From assembly GCF_047314965.1 (NCBI RefSeq), contig NZ_JBLBVK010000048.1, positions 95,456 to 159,455 of the forward strand: 64,000 nucleotides of DNA. Reading direction: 5' to 3'. Position 1 is the stretch's first letter; each line of letters begins with the position of its first letter. This DNA is from JAVJUV01 sp047314965 (GTDB taxonomy: Bacteria > Pseudomonadota > Alphaproteobacteria > Rhodobacterales > Rhodobacteraceae). The position numbers were made by a program, and so were the translations under genes. Shown here in pieces: positions 41,796-50,935 of the stretch. Below the pieces are notes generated by a model, which worked only from the letters and a program-made list of their open reading frames with translations, was not told the origin of the DNA and searched no databases.

Positions 41796-43478
41796 TCAGC
41801 CGAGGAGCCGGCGAGCGATCACCTGCGCCTGGATCTCCGCGGCACCTTCGAAGATGTTGAGGATGCGGGCGTCGCAGAGGATGCGGCTGATCTTGTATTC
41901 CAGAGCGAAGCCATTGCCGCCGTGGATCTGCAACCCGTTGTCGGCCGCCGCCCAGGCGACGCGCGCGCCCAGGAGCTTGGCCATGCCAGCCTCGAGATCG
42001 CAGCGCTTGTCCTCGTCTTTCTGGCGGGCCGAGAAATAAGTCAGCTGGCGGGCGACCATGATCTCGACCGCCATCATCGCCAGTTTCGAAGCGACGCGGG
42101 GGAACTCAATCAGCGACTTGCCGAACTGCTTGCGGTCCTCGGCGTATTGCATCGAGACGTCGAGCGCCGATTGCGCCACGCCGATGGCGCGGGCGGCGGT
42201 CTGGATGCGGGCGCTCTCGAAGGTCTGCATCAGTTGCTTGAAGCCCTGGCCTTCCTCGCCGCCCAGGAGGTTCTCTCCTTTTACTCGGAAGTCGTCGAAG
42301 TTGACGGTGTATTCCTTCATGCCGCGATAGCCGAGAACCTCGATCTCGCCGCCCGAGAGGCCGGGATCGACGAAGGGCGTCTCGTCGGTGCCCGGCGTCT
42401 TCTCGGCGAGGAACATCGACAGGCCGCGATAGTCGGTCGTGTCGGGGATGGTGCGGGCCAGCACGGTCATCACATGGGTGCGGGCCGCGTGGGTGATCCA
42501 GGTCTTGTTGCCCTTGATGATCCAGTCGTCGCCTTCTTTCACGGCCTTCGTCCGGAGCGATCCGAGGTCGGAGCCGGTGTTCGGCTCGGTGAAGACGGCG
42601 GTGGGCAGGATTTCCCCAGAGGCGAGGCCAGGCAGCCATTTCGCCTTCTGCTCTTCGGTGCCACCGCAAAGGATCAGTTCGGCCGCGATCTCGGACCGGG
42701 TGCCAAGGGAACCGACGCCGATATAGCCGCGCGAGAGTTCCTCGGACACGACGCACATCGAGGCCTTCGAAAGGCCGAAGCCGCCGTATTCCTCGGGAAT
42801 GGTCAGGCCGAAGACGCCCATCTCGGCCATCTCGCCGATGATCTCCATCGGGATCAGCTCGTCCTTCAGGTGCCATTCATGCGCATCGGGTTCCACGCGT
42901 TCTTTTGCGAAGCGGCGGAACTGTTCGCGGATCATCTCCAGCTCATCGTCCAGCCCGGTCGCGCCGAAGGTCGTGTCGGCGGTGCGGTCGCACATCAGGG
43001 CGACCAGTCGCATCCGCGCGGTCTCGGTGTTGCCGGACTGGGTCAGCGTCATTACGGCGGGCGACATCAGAGCGCGCTGGTCGTCCTGGCTCAGGCCCAT
43101 GTCCTGGGGGCGCACGATTTCGCCCTGACTCATCGGGATGCCGCCGTAGAGCTGCCAGAGGTATTCGCCGAAGGTGATCTGAAGGATCAACTGCTCCAGT
43201 TCGCCGAACCGTCCCTCGGCCTGTAGCCGTTCGGCCCAGCCGTGCATCTCGCGCAGCGCCTCGGCATAGGTCGCGAACCAGGCGAGCCCGTGGGCGGCCG
43301 TCTGGTTGGCTTCGATCAGATCGCCCGCGATCCGGCCGTCCCGCGTGACCGTGGCCCGCACACGTTCGCGCGCGATATCGAGCACCTGTGCCACTGGCTC
43401 AAGCGCCGCGCCGGTCAGGGCCAGCAGGTCATTCAGAACAGGCGTTTCGGTCATCGGCGCGCTTCCGTCGTGAGCCAT
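41796..43478 (-). CDS. mcd: methylsuccinyl-CoA dehydrogenase
   Basis: A 560-residue acyl-CoA dehydrogenase with an N-terminal extension of about 160 residues before the canonical fold, the length and layout of Mcd. Dehydrogenase landmarks: TIPEEYGGFGLS, TEPNTGSDLGSLRT, KGNKTWITHAA, QFGKSLIEFP and the C-terminal IHGGNGFALEY / FEGAAEIQAQ. Mcd oxidises (2S)-methylsuccinyl-CoA to mesaconyl-CoA in the ethylmalonyl-CoA pathway for acetate assimilation and passes electrons to ETF, whose genes are at 53460-55144. ATG at 43478 (MAHDGSAP) fits the family start. Confidence 0.9.
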   Translation of the reverse strand: MAHDGSAPMTETPVLNDLLALTGAALEPVAQVLDIARERVRATVTRDGRIAGDLIEANQTAAHGLAWFATYAEALREMHGWAERLQAEGRFGELEQLILQITFGEYLWQLYGGIPMSQGEIVRPQDMGLSQDDQRALMSPAVMTLTQSGNTETARMRLVALMCDRTADTTFGATGLDDELEMIREQFRRFAKERVEPDAHEWHLKDELIPMEIIGEMAEMGVFGLTIPEEYGGFGLSKASMCVVSEELSRGYIGVGSLGTRSEIAAELILCGGTEEQKAKWLPGLASGEILPTAVFTEPNTGSDLGSLRTKAVKEGDDWIIKGNKTWITHAARTHVMTVLARTIPDTTDYRGLSMFLAEKTPGTDETPFVDPGLSGGEIEVLGYRGMKEYTVNFDDFRVKGENLLGGEEGQGFKQLMQTFESARIQTAARAIGVAQSALDVSMQYAEDRKQFGKSLIEFPRVASKLAMMAVEIMVARQLTYFSARQKDEDKRCDLEAGMAKLLGARVAWAAADNGLQIHGGNGFALEYKISRILCDARILNIFEGAAEIQAQVIARRLLG

Positions 43479-43645
43479 GGGAATCCTCGAAGTTTCTGCA
43501 CCTGCGAAGGAATAGGGGTATTGCAACCGCAGCGCAAGAAGATTTCTCCAACGGTCAAAATTCTTTTCGAAAATGACTTTTCGAATCTGATCCAGGTCTG
43601 AATGCCCCAGAGAAACACGCCTTCCGCCGTGCTCCGGCGCTTCGG

Positions 43646-43758
43646 TCAGGCGCGCAGCGCATAGAGAACCAGCGCGAGCACCACGGTCGCGTGAAAGCCC
43701 CACCATGTCAGCGTGATGCGGGTGCGTTGCGGCAGGCGGTGTCTTGGATCATTCATAG
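43646..43758 (-). pseudogene. small membrane ORF, probably frameshifted
   Basis: An ATG at 43756-43758 overlaps the stop of the reductase gene (ATGAATGA), as in coupled genes. Its frame gives MNDPRH and then closes after 16 codons. Two bases further along, another frame reads RLPQRTRITLTWWGFHATVVLALVLY... and ends ALRA at 43646, a basic start and single membrane helix. The join would need removal of two bases in a GTGT stretch at about 43740. A 36-residue membrane peptide with a 2-bp insertion, or a sequencing error, is suspected. Confidence 0.35.
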
Positions 43759-45062
43759 ACGAACCTTTCCGACAGGATTTGGCTGGAGGGGATGCCGATG
43801 CCGATCAGGGCGTCCTCGACCGTATCCAGCATGATTGGCGGGCCGCAGAGGATATAGAGCCAGCGTTTGCGGTCCGGTGTGTCGAACAGGGCCTGCAACG
43901 TCTGGCGGTCGGGGTGGCCGGTCAGCCCGGTCCAGCCGGGACCGGGCTCGGACAGGATATGAATGACTTCAGTGCCGGGCGTCCTGGCAAAGCGCTCCAG
44001 TTCGGCTGGACAGGCGATCTGCCTTTCATGGCGGTTGCCATAGACCAGAATGCTGGGCCGGGTATCGGCAGTGGCGCGCATTTCGCGCAGGATGCCGATC
44101 ATCGGGGCGATGCCCACGCCGCCCGCGATCAGGGCGATGCCTGGCTCGGTGCGCCCGGCTGTCGTCATGTTGCCGTGAGGCGCGTCGAGGTAGGCGCGCG
44201 TGCCGGGGCGAAGCTGGCCGATCCGGTTGGTCGAGTCGCCAAGTTCCTTGATCAGGAAGGACACGGCGGGGCCGGCGGTTGGCGAAGACGTGATCGAAAA
44301 CGGGTTTTCATGAAGGCTGAACGCGTTATGCCCGAAATTGGCCCATGCGAACTGGCCAGCCTCATACGTCAGCCCATCGTGTCCGTCCGGTTCGAGCGTG
44401 ACATGCCACATGCGATCGGCGGCTTTCTCGACCGATGCCACTTTCCAGGGCCGGGTCATCTTCCGGATCGGCTTGGCGATGTAGACGAACAGCAGAGACA
44501 GAACCGCAAGCCCGAGCATGGCCCACCAGAACCACTCAAGCGCGCTTTCCTGGCTGTAGCGGCCCAGACGGGTTGCGTGGAGGACGCCGAAGAAGGCCAT
44601 CGCGACGGCACTAATGCCATGAAGGAAGCGCCAGATCTCATACCGGTAACCCAACTCGGAGCGTCCGATCGCCATGGCGACGATCGCACCCAGCAGCAAG
44701 AAGGAGATGATCCCGGGCACCAGCCCGTGAAGTTCGAACGAGACGAAGCCCTGCCGTGTCGGATCGTTCGCTTCGGCGCGTTGCCATGTGGAATAGAGGA
44801 TCGGATGGAGGAGCACGAGAACCAGTGCCGAACGGGCCAGAAGCTGGTGGAACCACATGGTGACGTCCATGCCGATCGGTCGCGATATGGATCGAAACCG
44901 CCCCGAAAGGATGAACTCGACGAGCAGGATCGCCAGGGCCACCATTCCGAGACCCGAGGCAAGTTCGTCGGTGACGGCTCTGGGCGGCAGGTCCTGCGCG
45001 GCCGAAAGGGCAAGCGGGGCGAGCGCGAGGGCGAGATAGGCGAGAATCAGAAGGACGATCAT
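43749..45062 (-). CDS. ferric reductase-like membrane flavoprotein
   Basis: A 437-residue protein. The N-terminal half has six or so helices of the ferric reductase/NADPH oxidase type with histidines MWFHQLLARS, VLLHPILY, RFLHGISAV and GVLHATRLG suited to haem binding. The C-terminal half is a ferredoxin-NADP reductase-like module: FAD site HENPFSITSSP, IAGGVGIAPMIGILREM and CGPPIMLDTVEDAL. It likely moves electrons from cytosolic NAD(P)H across the inner membrane. It is followed by a possible small membrane ORF and lies downstream of the pckA terminator. Confidence 0.8.
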   Translation of the reverse strand: MIVLLILAYLALALAPLALSAAQDLPPRAVTDELASGLGMVALAILLVEFILSGRFRSISRPIGMDVTMWFHQLLARSALVLVLLHPILYSTWQRAEANDPTRQGFVSFELHGLVPGIISFLLLGAIVAMAIGRSELGYRYEIWRFLHGISAVAMAFFGVLHATRLGRYSQESALEWFWWAMLGLAVLSLLFVYIAKPIRKMTRPWKVASVEKAADRMWHVTLEPDGHDGLTYEAGQFAWANFGHNAFSLHENPFSITSSPTAGPAVSFLIKELGDSTNRIGQLRPGTRAYLDAPHGNMTTAGRTEPGIALIAGGVGIAPMIGILREMRATADTRPSILVYGNRHERQIACPAELERFARTPGTEVIHILSEPGPGWTGLTGHPDRQTLQALFDTPDRKRWLYILCGPPIMLDTVEDALIGIGIPSSQILSERFVYE

Positions 45063-45107
45063 GCGCCCATTAAACAGACATACGCGGTCGAGGGCATGAT
45101 CGGGGAC

Positions 45108-45135
45108 AAAAAAGGCCGCGCCCTGTGGCGCGGCC
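45108..45135 (-). terminator. intrinsic terminator of pckA
   Basis: On the minus strand GGCCGCGCC-loop-GGCGCGGCC (45135 to 45114) is followed by TTTTTTGTCC. It lies 27-54 bp after the pckA stop. Confidence 0.88.
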
Positions 45136-45161
45136 TTGTGTCATTCGTCAGCGGACGTGTT

Positions 45162-46766
45162 TCAGCCGATGGCGGCCGCCCGTACGTCCGCGTCGATATT
45201 CGATTCGTACTGGGCGAAGTTCTCGGCGAACATCGCGACCAGCTTTGCAGCCTGGCGGTCATAAGCCTCGGGGTTGTCCCAGGTCCGGCGCGGATCCAGA
45301 AGGATGTCCGGGACGGCCGAGGCCTTGACCCGGGTCGGGACTTCGAAGCCGAAGTTCTTGTCCTTGCGGAACTCGGCATCTTCCAGCGATCCGTCCAGCG
45401 CCGCCGACAGAAGCGCGCGGGTGGCCTTGATCGGCATGCGCGAGCCGGTGCCATAAGCGCCGCCCGTCCAGCCGGTGTTCACCAGCCAGCAGGTCGCGCC
45501 GTGCGTCGCGATCTTCTCGCGCAGCAGCTCGCCATAGACTTCGGGTCGGAGCGGCATGAAGGGCGCGCCGAAACAGGTCGAGAAGGTCGGTGTCGGCTCG
45601 GTCACGCCGCGTTCTGTTCCGGCGACCTTGGCGGTGAAGCCGGACAGGAAGTGATACATGGCCTGCGCCGGCGTCAGCCGCGCTATCGGGGGCAGAACAC
45701 CGAAGGCGTCGCAGGTCAGCATGATGATGTTCTTCGGGTGACCGCCGATGCCGGTCGACGAGGCGTTCGAGATGTAGTGCAGCGGATAAGCGCAGCGCAT
45801 GTTCGCCGTCAGGCTGTCATCGTCGAAATCCAGTTCCTTGGTCTCGGGATCGAAGACCATGTTCTCGATCACGGTGCCGAACTTGGTGGTCGTGTCGTAG
45901 ATCTCGGGCTCGGCCTCGCGCGAGAGGTTGATAGTCTTGGCATAGCAGCCTCCTTCGAAGTTGAAGGTGCCGCGATCTGACCAGCCATGCTCGTCGTCGC
46001 CGATCAGCACGCGCTCGGGATCAGCCGAAAGCGTCGTCTTGCCGGTGCCGGAGAGGCCGAAGAAGACGGCCGTGTCGACCGGGTTGCCGGGCGCGTGGTT
46101 GGCCGAGCAGTGCATCGCCATGATGCCCTTCTGCGGCAGGATGTAGTTGAGCAGCGTGAAGACCGATTTCTTGTTCTCGCCGCCGTACTCGGTGCCGCCG
46201 ATCAGGATCAGCTTGCGGTCGAAGTTCATGGCGATGACCGTGTCGGACCGGCAGTCATGACGCTTGGGGTCGGCCTTGAAGGAGGGCGAGTTGATGATCG
46301 TGAATTCCGGAACGAAATCGTCCAGTTCCTCACGGTCCGGGCGGCGCAGCATGTGTCGGATGAACAGCGAGTGCCAGGCCAGTTCGGTCACGACACGGAC
46401 ATCGAGACGATACTGGGGATCCGCGCCGCCATAGAGATCCTGCACGAAATAGTCGCGGCCCTGCATGTGGGCGGTCATGTCTTCGTAGAGACGGTCGAAG
46501 CCCTCGGGCGACATGGCGCGGTTGTTTTCCCACCAGATCTTGTCTTCGACGGACTTGGTGCGGACCACATGCTTGTCGTTCGGTGACCGGCCCGTGTACT
46601 TGCCCGTGCTGACCAGAAGCGTGCCGCCCAGACCCAGGGTACCTTCGTCCCGGCAAAGCGCGTGCTGAATCAGATCGGGCTCGATCAGGTTGTAATACAC
46701 ATTCCCCAATCCGCTGATGCCCTGCGTTTCGAGTGTCTGGGTCGGGTTCACGCGCCCTGTGGTCAT
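45162..46766 (-). CDS. pckA: phosphoenolpyruvate carboxykinase (ATP)
   Basis: A 534-residue ATP-type PEPCK, which converts oxaloacetate and ATP to PEP, CO2 and ADP in gluconeogenesis. Motifs: TGRSPNDKHVV, the kinase-1a loop GLSGTGKTTLS, DDEHGW, and the adenine region TRVKASAVPDILLDPR-like end. ATG 46766 follows GGAGTTGAAGCGC; a TTG in-frame nine bases earlier is less likely. Two GTTAGCGC half-sites lie 128-166 bp upstream. It is divergent from chvI, as in many Alphaproteobacteria where the ChvI system affects it. Confidence 0.95.
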   Translation of the reverse strand: MTTGRVNPTQTLETQGISGLGNVYYNLIEPDLIQHALCRDEGTLGLGGTLLVSTGKYTGRSPNDKHVVRTKSVEDKIWWENNRAMSPEGFDRLYEDMTAHMQGRDYFVQDLYGGADPQYRLDVRVVTELAWHSLFIRHMLRRPDREELDDFVPEFTIINSPSFKADPKRHDCRSDTVIAMNFDRKLILIGGTEYGGENKKSVFTLLNYILPQKGIMAMHCSANHAPGNPVDTAVFFGLSGTGKTTLSADPERVLIGDDEHGWSDRGTFNFEGGCYAKTINLSREAEPEIYDTTTKFGTVIENMVFDPETKELDFDDDSLTANMRCAYPLHYISNASSTGIGGHPKNIIMLTCDAFGVLPPIARLTPAQAMYHFLSGFTAKVAGTERGVTEPTPTFSTCFGAPFMPLRPEVYGELLREKIATHGATCWLVNTGWTGGAYGTGSRMPIKATRALLSAALDGSLEDAEFRKDKNFGFEVPTRVKASAVPDILLDPRRTWDNPEAYDRQAAKLVAMFAENFAQYESNIDADVRAAAIG

Positions 46767-47141
46767 GCGCTTCAACTCCTTGTCCGTGGTTCATTTGAGC
46801 AACGGCGCTCTCGCTGCCGAAACCCGGGTTTGGTAAGCAATAATGTTGCTTATAGGACCGGTTCTGGCGGCTTGAACAGGACTGATCCGCACAGTTAGCG
46901 CAATCAAGTCATTGAATTTTAACGGTTAGCGCCACCAGTTGGGGTAATTTACCTAGGGGAAACCCAGAAGTGAGGCTTTTTAGCCATTTTGAAAGGAAAA
47001 TACCGTTCCGCTTGCGTGGCGAATACCCATGATTCGCACATTATTGTTGAATTACCTTAGGACAGACACGATGATGCCCAAAAAATGACACGGATAATGC
47101 GCCAAGAATAAGGCGTTCATGAGCAGTAAAAGGATAATCTC
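46767..47141. other. divergent control region between pckA and chvI
   Basis: 375 bp without genes. It holds the pckA leader, the two GTTAGCGC half-sites at 46894-46932 and an AT-rich core near 46830-46920 (AATTTTAACGG, CCTATAAGCAACATTATTG on the minus strand). Near 47100 ATAAGGCGTTCATGAGCAGTAAAAGG precedes chvI and could be its promoter/leader. Confidence 0.55.
46894..46932. promoter_or_regulatory. two LacI-type half-sites GTTAGCGC, 31 bp apart
   Basis: GTTAGCGCAATC (46894-46905) and GTTAGCGCCACC (46925-46936) each match 10 of 12 bases of GTTAGCGCTAAC. The centre spacing of 31 bp is three DNA turns, putting both on the same face. This fits two LacI-family dimers, or one tetramer bridging, acting on pckA. 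CceR-like control is inferred. Confidence 0.5.
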
Positions 47142-47843
47142 ATGTCCAGGATCGCACTGGTCGACGACGACCGGAATATTCTGACGTCGGTTTCGATGAC
47201 TCTTGAGGCCGAGGGTTTCGAGGTCGAAACTTACAACGACGGGCAGGCTGCCCTTGACGCGTTCAACAAGAAGCTGCCGGACATGGCTGTCTTCGACATC
47301 AAGATGCCGCGTATGGACGGCATGGATCTTCTTCAGCGCGTGCGCCAGAAGACCTCGATGCCCGTGATCTTCCTGACATCCAAGGATGACGAGATCGACG
47401 AGGTGCTGGGTCTGCGCATGGGCGCCGACGACTACGTGAAGAAGCCGTTCTCGCAACGTCTTCTGGTCGAGCGCATTCGGGCGCTTCTGCGCCGCCAGGA
47501 AGTGATTGCCGGCGACGCCGACGGCGAGGTCGATCAGGCGACGGTCATGGTACGCGGTGAACTGCGCATGGATCCGCTGCGCCACTCGGTGACCTGGAAG
47601 GGTCGCGACGTGTCGCTGACGGTAACCGAATTCCTGCTGCTGCAAGCGCTGGCTCAGCGCCCCGGCTTCGTGAAGAGCCGTGATCAGCTGATGGATGTGG
47701 CATATGACGATCAGGTCTATGTCGACGACCGCACTATCGACAGCCACATCAAGCGGCTGCGCAAGAAGATGCGGATGGTCGACGAGGAATTCTCGGCAAT
47801 CGAGACCCTCTACGGGATCGGATATCGCTACAACGAAGAATAG
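47142..47843 (+). CDS. chvI: response regulator ChvI
   Basis: A 233-residue OmpR-family regulator. Receiver domain: IALVDDDRNIL, phosphorylated aspartate in AVFDIKMPRMDG, and DDYVKKPF with the conserved lysine. The C-terminal winged helix ends TIDSHIKRLRKKMR and IETLYGIGYRY. With ChvG it responds to acid and envelope stress in Alphaproteobacteria and controls exopolysaccharide and metabolism. Its stop is immediately followed by the chvG start. Confidence 0.93.
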   Translation: MSRIALVDDDRNILTSVSMTLEAEGFEVETYNDGQAALDAFNKKLPDMAVFDIKMPRMDGMDLLQRVRQKTSMPVIFLTSKDDEIDEVLGLRMGADDYVKKPFSQRLLVERIRALLRRQEVIAGDADGEVDQATVMVRGELRMDPLRHSVTWKGRDVSLTVTEFLLLQALAQRPGFVKSRDQLMDVAYDDQVYVDDRTIDSHIKRLRKKMRMVDEEFSAIETLYGIGYRYNEE

Positions 47844-49571
47844 ATGTCCGCCGAGGGGGTCAACGTGGCGGGAGCCAAGCCGGCGCGCCAGACCGATGTC
47901 GTCCTAGGAGAGGACTGGATCGGCCCGGACGCAGCCGCAGAAAGCGAAGCACGCGCGAAGCGCGACCGGCGTGGCGTCATTGCCATGAACCGGTCGCCGC
48001 TTGCCCGCAAGATCATCACGTTCAACCTCCTTGCGATCCTCGTCCTTGTGGCGGGGGTCCTTTTCCTGAATCCGTTCCGTGACAGCCTGGTCTTCCAGCG
48101 CGAGCGCGCGCTGGTGATCGAGACGGAACTGGTGTCCGCTGTCCTCGAGGCCCGCATTGCGGAGCGTGCCGGGGACTCGCCTCCGGTCCTCGATGCGGAA
48201 GAAGCTTCGGGTTTTCTGTCCGATCTCGGTCTCCCAACATCCGCCGATCTGTATTTGTTCGATGTGGGTGGAAACCTGCTGGCCACGACGAACGGGCAAC
48301 CGCGCGCACCGTCTGTCGCCGATGCGATGATGCCGGACAGGCGGTCGACCATGATCACCGACACACTGGATGCGATCTGGGGCGGGCTGGCCACCCTGTT
48401 CGGGAAATCCTTTGACGATACTTCGGTTGCCGCCGCGCCCGATGCGATGCTTTCGGCGCTTGTGCCCGTTACGCTTTCGGCGGGGACGCAGATCAAGACG
48501 ACCCGCGACATCAACGGCAGCACGATTTTCGCCGTGGCCACTCCGGTTAGCGAGGGCGATATTCCCGTTGCCATTCTGGCCGTGGCCAGCGAAGCGGGCG
48601 AGATCGACGAACTGGTCCGGGCCGAGCGAGAGCAGATCCTGCAGATGTTCGTGATCGCGATTCTCGTGTCAGTCGGCTTGTCGCTGGTTCTGGCCTCGAC
48701 GATTGCCAACCCTCTGTCCGACCTGGCCGCCGCGGCGGAGATCGGGCGTGAACGGAACGCGCGGAAATTCAGCCCGAGCAGGGTACGAATCCCCGACCTG
48801 ACGGCCCGTCCCGACGAGATCGGCCGGTTGTCGGGCGCGCTGCGCGGCATGGTCGCGGCGCTGTATGACCGGATCGATGCGAACGAACAGTTCGCCGCCG
48901 ATGTGGCACATGAGATCAAGAACCCGCTGGCGTCGCTGCGTTCGGCCGTCGCCTCGCTTCGGTTCGCCAAGCGCGATGACCAGAAGACCAAGCTTCTGGA
49001 CGTGATCGAGCACGACACCCGCCGTCTTGACCGACTGGTCAGTGACATTTCCAACGCCTCTCGCCTGGACAGCGAACTGGTGAAAGAGGAAGAAGAGCCC
49101 TTCGACCTGATCAAGATGATCGGAAACCTGACCGACTATCTGGGCAACGAGGCCCGGGAAAAGGGTGTCGAGTTCATCACCGATATGCCCAAGGACCCGA
49201 TCGTCATCGATGGTCTGGAGAGCCGGCTGGCACAGGTTTTCGTCAACCTTCTGACCAACGCGATCTCGTTCTGCGAAGACGGCGACGCAATCCGCGTCTG
49301 GGTGCGCAAGCGCGAGAACCGCGTCCTTGTGGTGGTTGAGGATACGGGCCCCGGAATTCCCGAGCAGGCTCTGACGAAGATTTTCAATCGCTTTTACACA
49401 GAACGTCCCGTCAGCCATTTCGGCAACAACTCCGGTCTTGGTCTGGCGATTTCCAAGCAGATTGTCGAAGCGCATGGCGGCGTGATCTGGGCCGAGAACA
49501 TCCGGCCCACCGACGCCGATGTATCGTCCGATCCGCTGGGCGCGCGCTTTGTCGTCGGTCTGCCTGTCTAA
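47844..49571 (+). CDS. chvG: sensor histidine kinase ChvG
   Basis: A 575-residue membrane kinase. It has an N-terminal cytoplasmic part, a membrane helix at about 54-75 (KIITFNLLAILVLVAGVLF), a periplasmic sensor region and a second helix at about 265-290. A HAMP-like linker precedes the phosphorylation histidine in ADVAHEIKNPLASLRS (about residue 355). ATPase boxes: VEDTGPGIPEQ and NNSGLGLAISKQIVEAHGG. It phosphorylates ChvI. It is joined to hprK by a 12-bp gap, so the two-component and PTS genes may be one transcript. Confidence 0.93.
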   Translation: MSAEGVNVAGAKPARQTDVVLGEDWIGPDAAAESEARAKRDRRGVIAMNRSPLARKIITFNLLAILVLVAGVLFLNPFRDSLVFQRERALVIETELVSAVLEARIAERAGDSPPVLDAEEASGFLSDLGLPTSADLYLFDVGGNLLATTNGQPRAPSVADAMMPDRRSTMITDTLDAIWGGLATLFGKSFDDTSVAAAPDAMLSALVPVTLSAGTQIKTTRDINGSTIFAVATPVSEGDIPVAILAVASEAGEIDELVRAEREQILQMFVIAILVSVGLSLVLASTIANPLSDLAAAAEIGRERNARKFSPSRVRIPDLTARPDEIGRLSGALRGMVAALYDRIDANEQFAADVAHEIKNPLASLRSAVASLRFAKRDDQKTKLLDVIEHDTRRLDRLVSDISNASRLDSELVKEEEEPFDLIKMIGNLTDYLGNEAREKGVEFITDMPKDPIVIDGLESRLAQVFVNLLTNAISFCEDGDAIRVWVRKRENRVLVVVEDTGPGIPEQALTKIFNRFYTERPVSHFGNNSGLGLAISKQIVEAHGGVIWAENIRPTDADVSSDPLGARFVVGLPV

Positions 49572-49583
49572 GGCCAAGCCGCG

Positions 49584-50027
49584 ATGCCGGATAATAGCGT
49601 CGGCGCAGCAACACAGACCCTTCATGCATCCGCCGTCGCCCTGGGAAACCGCGGCCTTCTGATCCGCGGTGCATCCGGTTCAGGTAAGTCCGCCCTTGCG
49701 ATGCAGCTTGTCGCGCTGGGCGCGACGCTGGTCGCCGATGACCGGGTCGTCGCCGTGCGACGCCCGGAGGGTGGATTGCACCTGTCCGCGCCGGACACGA
49801 TCAAGGGGATGATCGAAGCACGCGGTTTCGGACTTCTTTCCGTCCCCTGCACCCGGGCGCTGGCAGTTGCCGTCGTGGACATGGACGAGGCCGAGACCGA
49901 GCGCCTGCCGGAAACGCGCGAGACCGTGATCGCCGGCGAGACACTGCCGCTCTTCCGAAGGGTTGAGGGTCCCCAATTCCCGTCTATTCTGTTGCTATAT
50001 CTGAAAGGGGGGTGCGTGGATCGATGA
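49584..50027 (+). CDS. hprK: short-type HPr kinase/phosphorylase
   Basis: A 147-residue HprK with only the catalytic domain, the short form common in Alphaproteobacteria. P-loop RGASGSGKSALAM, and C-terminal-type residues LPETRETVIAGE. It phosphorylates HPr on a serine and links carbon status to the ChvGI and PTS-Ntr system. The 3' end overlaps rapZ by 4 bp. Confidence 0.9.
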   Translation: MPDNSVGAATQTLHASAVALGNRGLLIRGASGSGKSALAMQLVALGATLVADDRVVAVRRPEGGLHLSAPDTIKGMIEARGFGLLSVPCTRALAVAVVDMDEAETERLPETRETVIAGETLPLFRRVEGPQFPSILLLYLKGGCVDR

Positions 50028-50920
50028 GTGGAATCGGGGAATCGTCGGCTGGCCGGATTCTTTTCGTAACCGGCGCCTCCGGAGCGGGGCGAAGCACGGC
50101 AACGAATGCCCTGGAAGATATCGGCTTTGAAAGTATCGCGAACCTGCCTTTGTCACTGGTGGACCGGGTCATAAGCGGGCGCGCCCTGCAACGACCCCTG
50201 GCCCTTGGGATCGACGTGCGCAACCGCGACTTCTCGATCGATGCGATGATCTCCATGCTGAACAGACTGGCGGCGGACGAGGCTCTGGATGTTGAACTGC
50301 TATTCCTGGACTGTCGGCCCGAAGTTCTTGTCCGGCGCTACTCGGAGACCCGCCGTAGGCATCCGATGGCTCCTTCGGAGCGTCCGCTTGTCGGAATCGA
50401 GCGTGAGATGGAATTGCTGGTTCCGGTCCGGGCTCAGGCCGATTTTCTGATCGATACCTCGGACATGACGCCCCACGATCTGCGGGCGGAAATCGAGCGG
50501 CTGTTCGAGAAGGGCGCCAAGGGACGTCTCGGTGTCTCGGTCGAGAGTTTTTCGTTCAAACGCGGCCTGCCACGCGGTGTCGACATGGTATTTGACGTCC
50601 GTTTCCTTTCGAATCCTCACTGGCAGGCAGAATTGAGGGCGAAGGACGGTCGGGACCCCGCAGTCGGGGCATATGTCGAGACAGATCCGCGCTTTGCCGA
50701 TTTCTTCGAGCGCGTATCGAGCCTGATCCAAAGCCTGCTTCCTGCGTATCAGGAGGAGGGCAAAACGTCGCTGACGGTTGCGATCGGTTGCACCGGAGGG
50801 AAGCACAGATCGGTTTTCGTTGCAGAAAAGCTGGCGAATGCACTTGCAGAAACCGGGTGGCAGGTGTCAACTCGCCACCGGGAGCTGGAACGTCGTGACA
50901 GTATATCACGCAGCGATTGA
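50024..50920 (+). CDS. rapZ: RNase adapter RapZ-like nucleotide-binding protein
   Basis: A 298-residue RapZ/YvcJ-family protein. The P-loop is FVTGASGAGRST, with Arg in place of Lys as usual in Alphaproteobacteria. Typical segments are LDCRPEVLVRRYSETRRRHP, FSFKRGLPRGVDMVFDVRFLSNPHW and the C-terminal IGCTGGKHRSV. In E. coli it controls GlmZ/amino-sugar synthesis; the role here is less clear. ATG 50024 overlaps the hprK stop (ATGA). Confidence 0.9.
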   Translation: MSGIGESSAGRILFVTGASGAGRSTATNALEDIGFESIANLPLSLVDRVISGRALQRPLALGIDVRNRDFSIDAMISMLNRLAADEALDVELLFLDCRPEVLVRRYSETRRRHPMAPSERPLVGIEREMELLVPVRAQADFLIDTSDMTPHDLRAEIERLFEKGAKGRLGVSVESFSFKRGLPRGVDMVFDVRFLSNPHWQAELRAKDGRDPAVGAYVETDPRFADFFERVSSLIQSLLPAYQEEGKTSLTVAIGCTGGKHRSVFVAEKLANALAETGWQVSTRHRELERRDSISRSD

Positions 50921-50935
50921 ATTGAGGACGCGGGT

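Noticed and set aside
43713..45980. 755-codon plus-strand open frame
   Set aside because: It runs antisense across the reductase, the pckA terminator and pckA, and has the charged, motif-free look of a shadow frame in GC-rich DNA.
47844..49571. Large minus-strand open frames opposite chvG (47828-49114)
   Set aside because: They are Ser/Arg-rich shadows of the kinase gene, which contains all histidine-kinase boxes on the plus strand.
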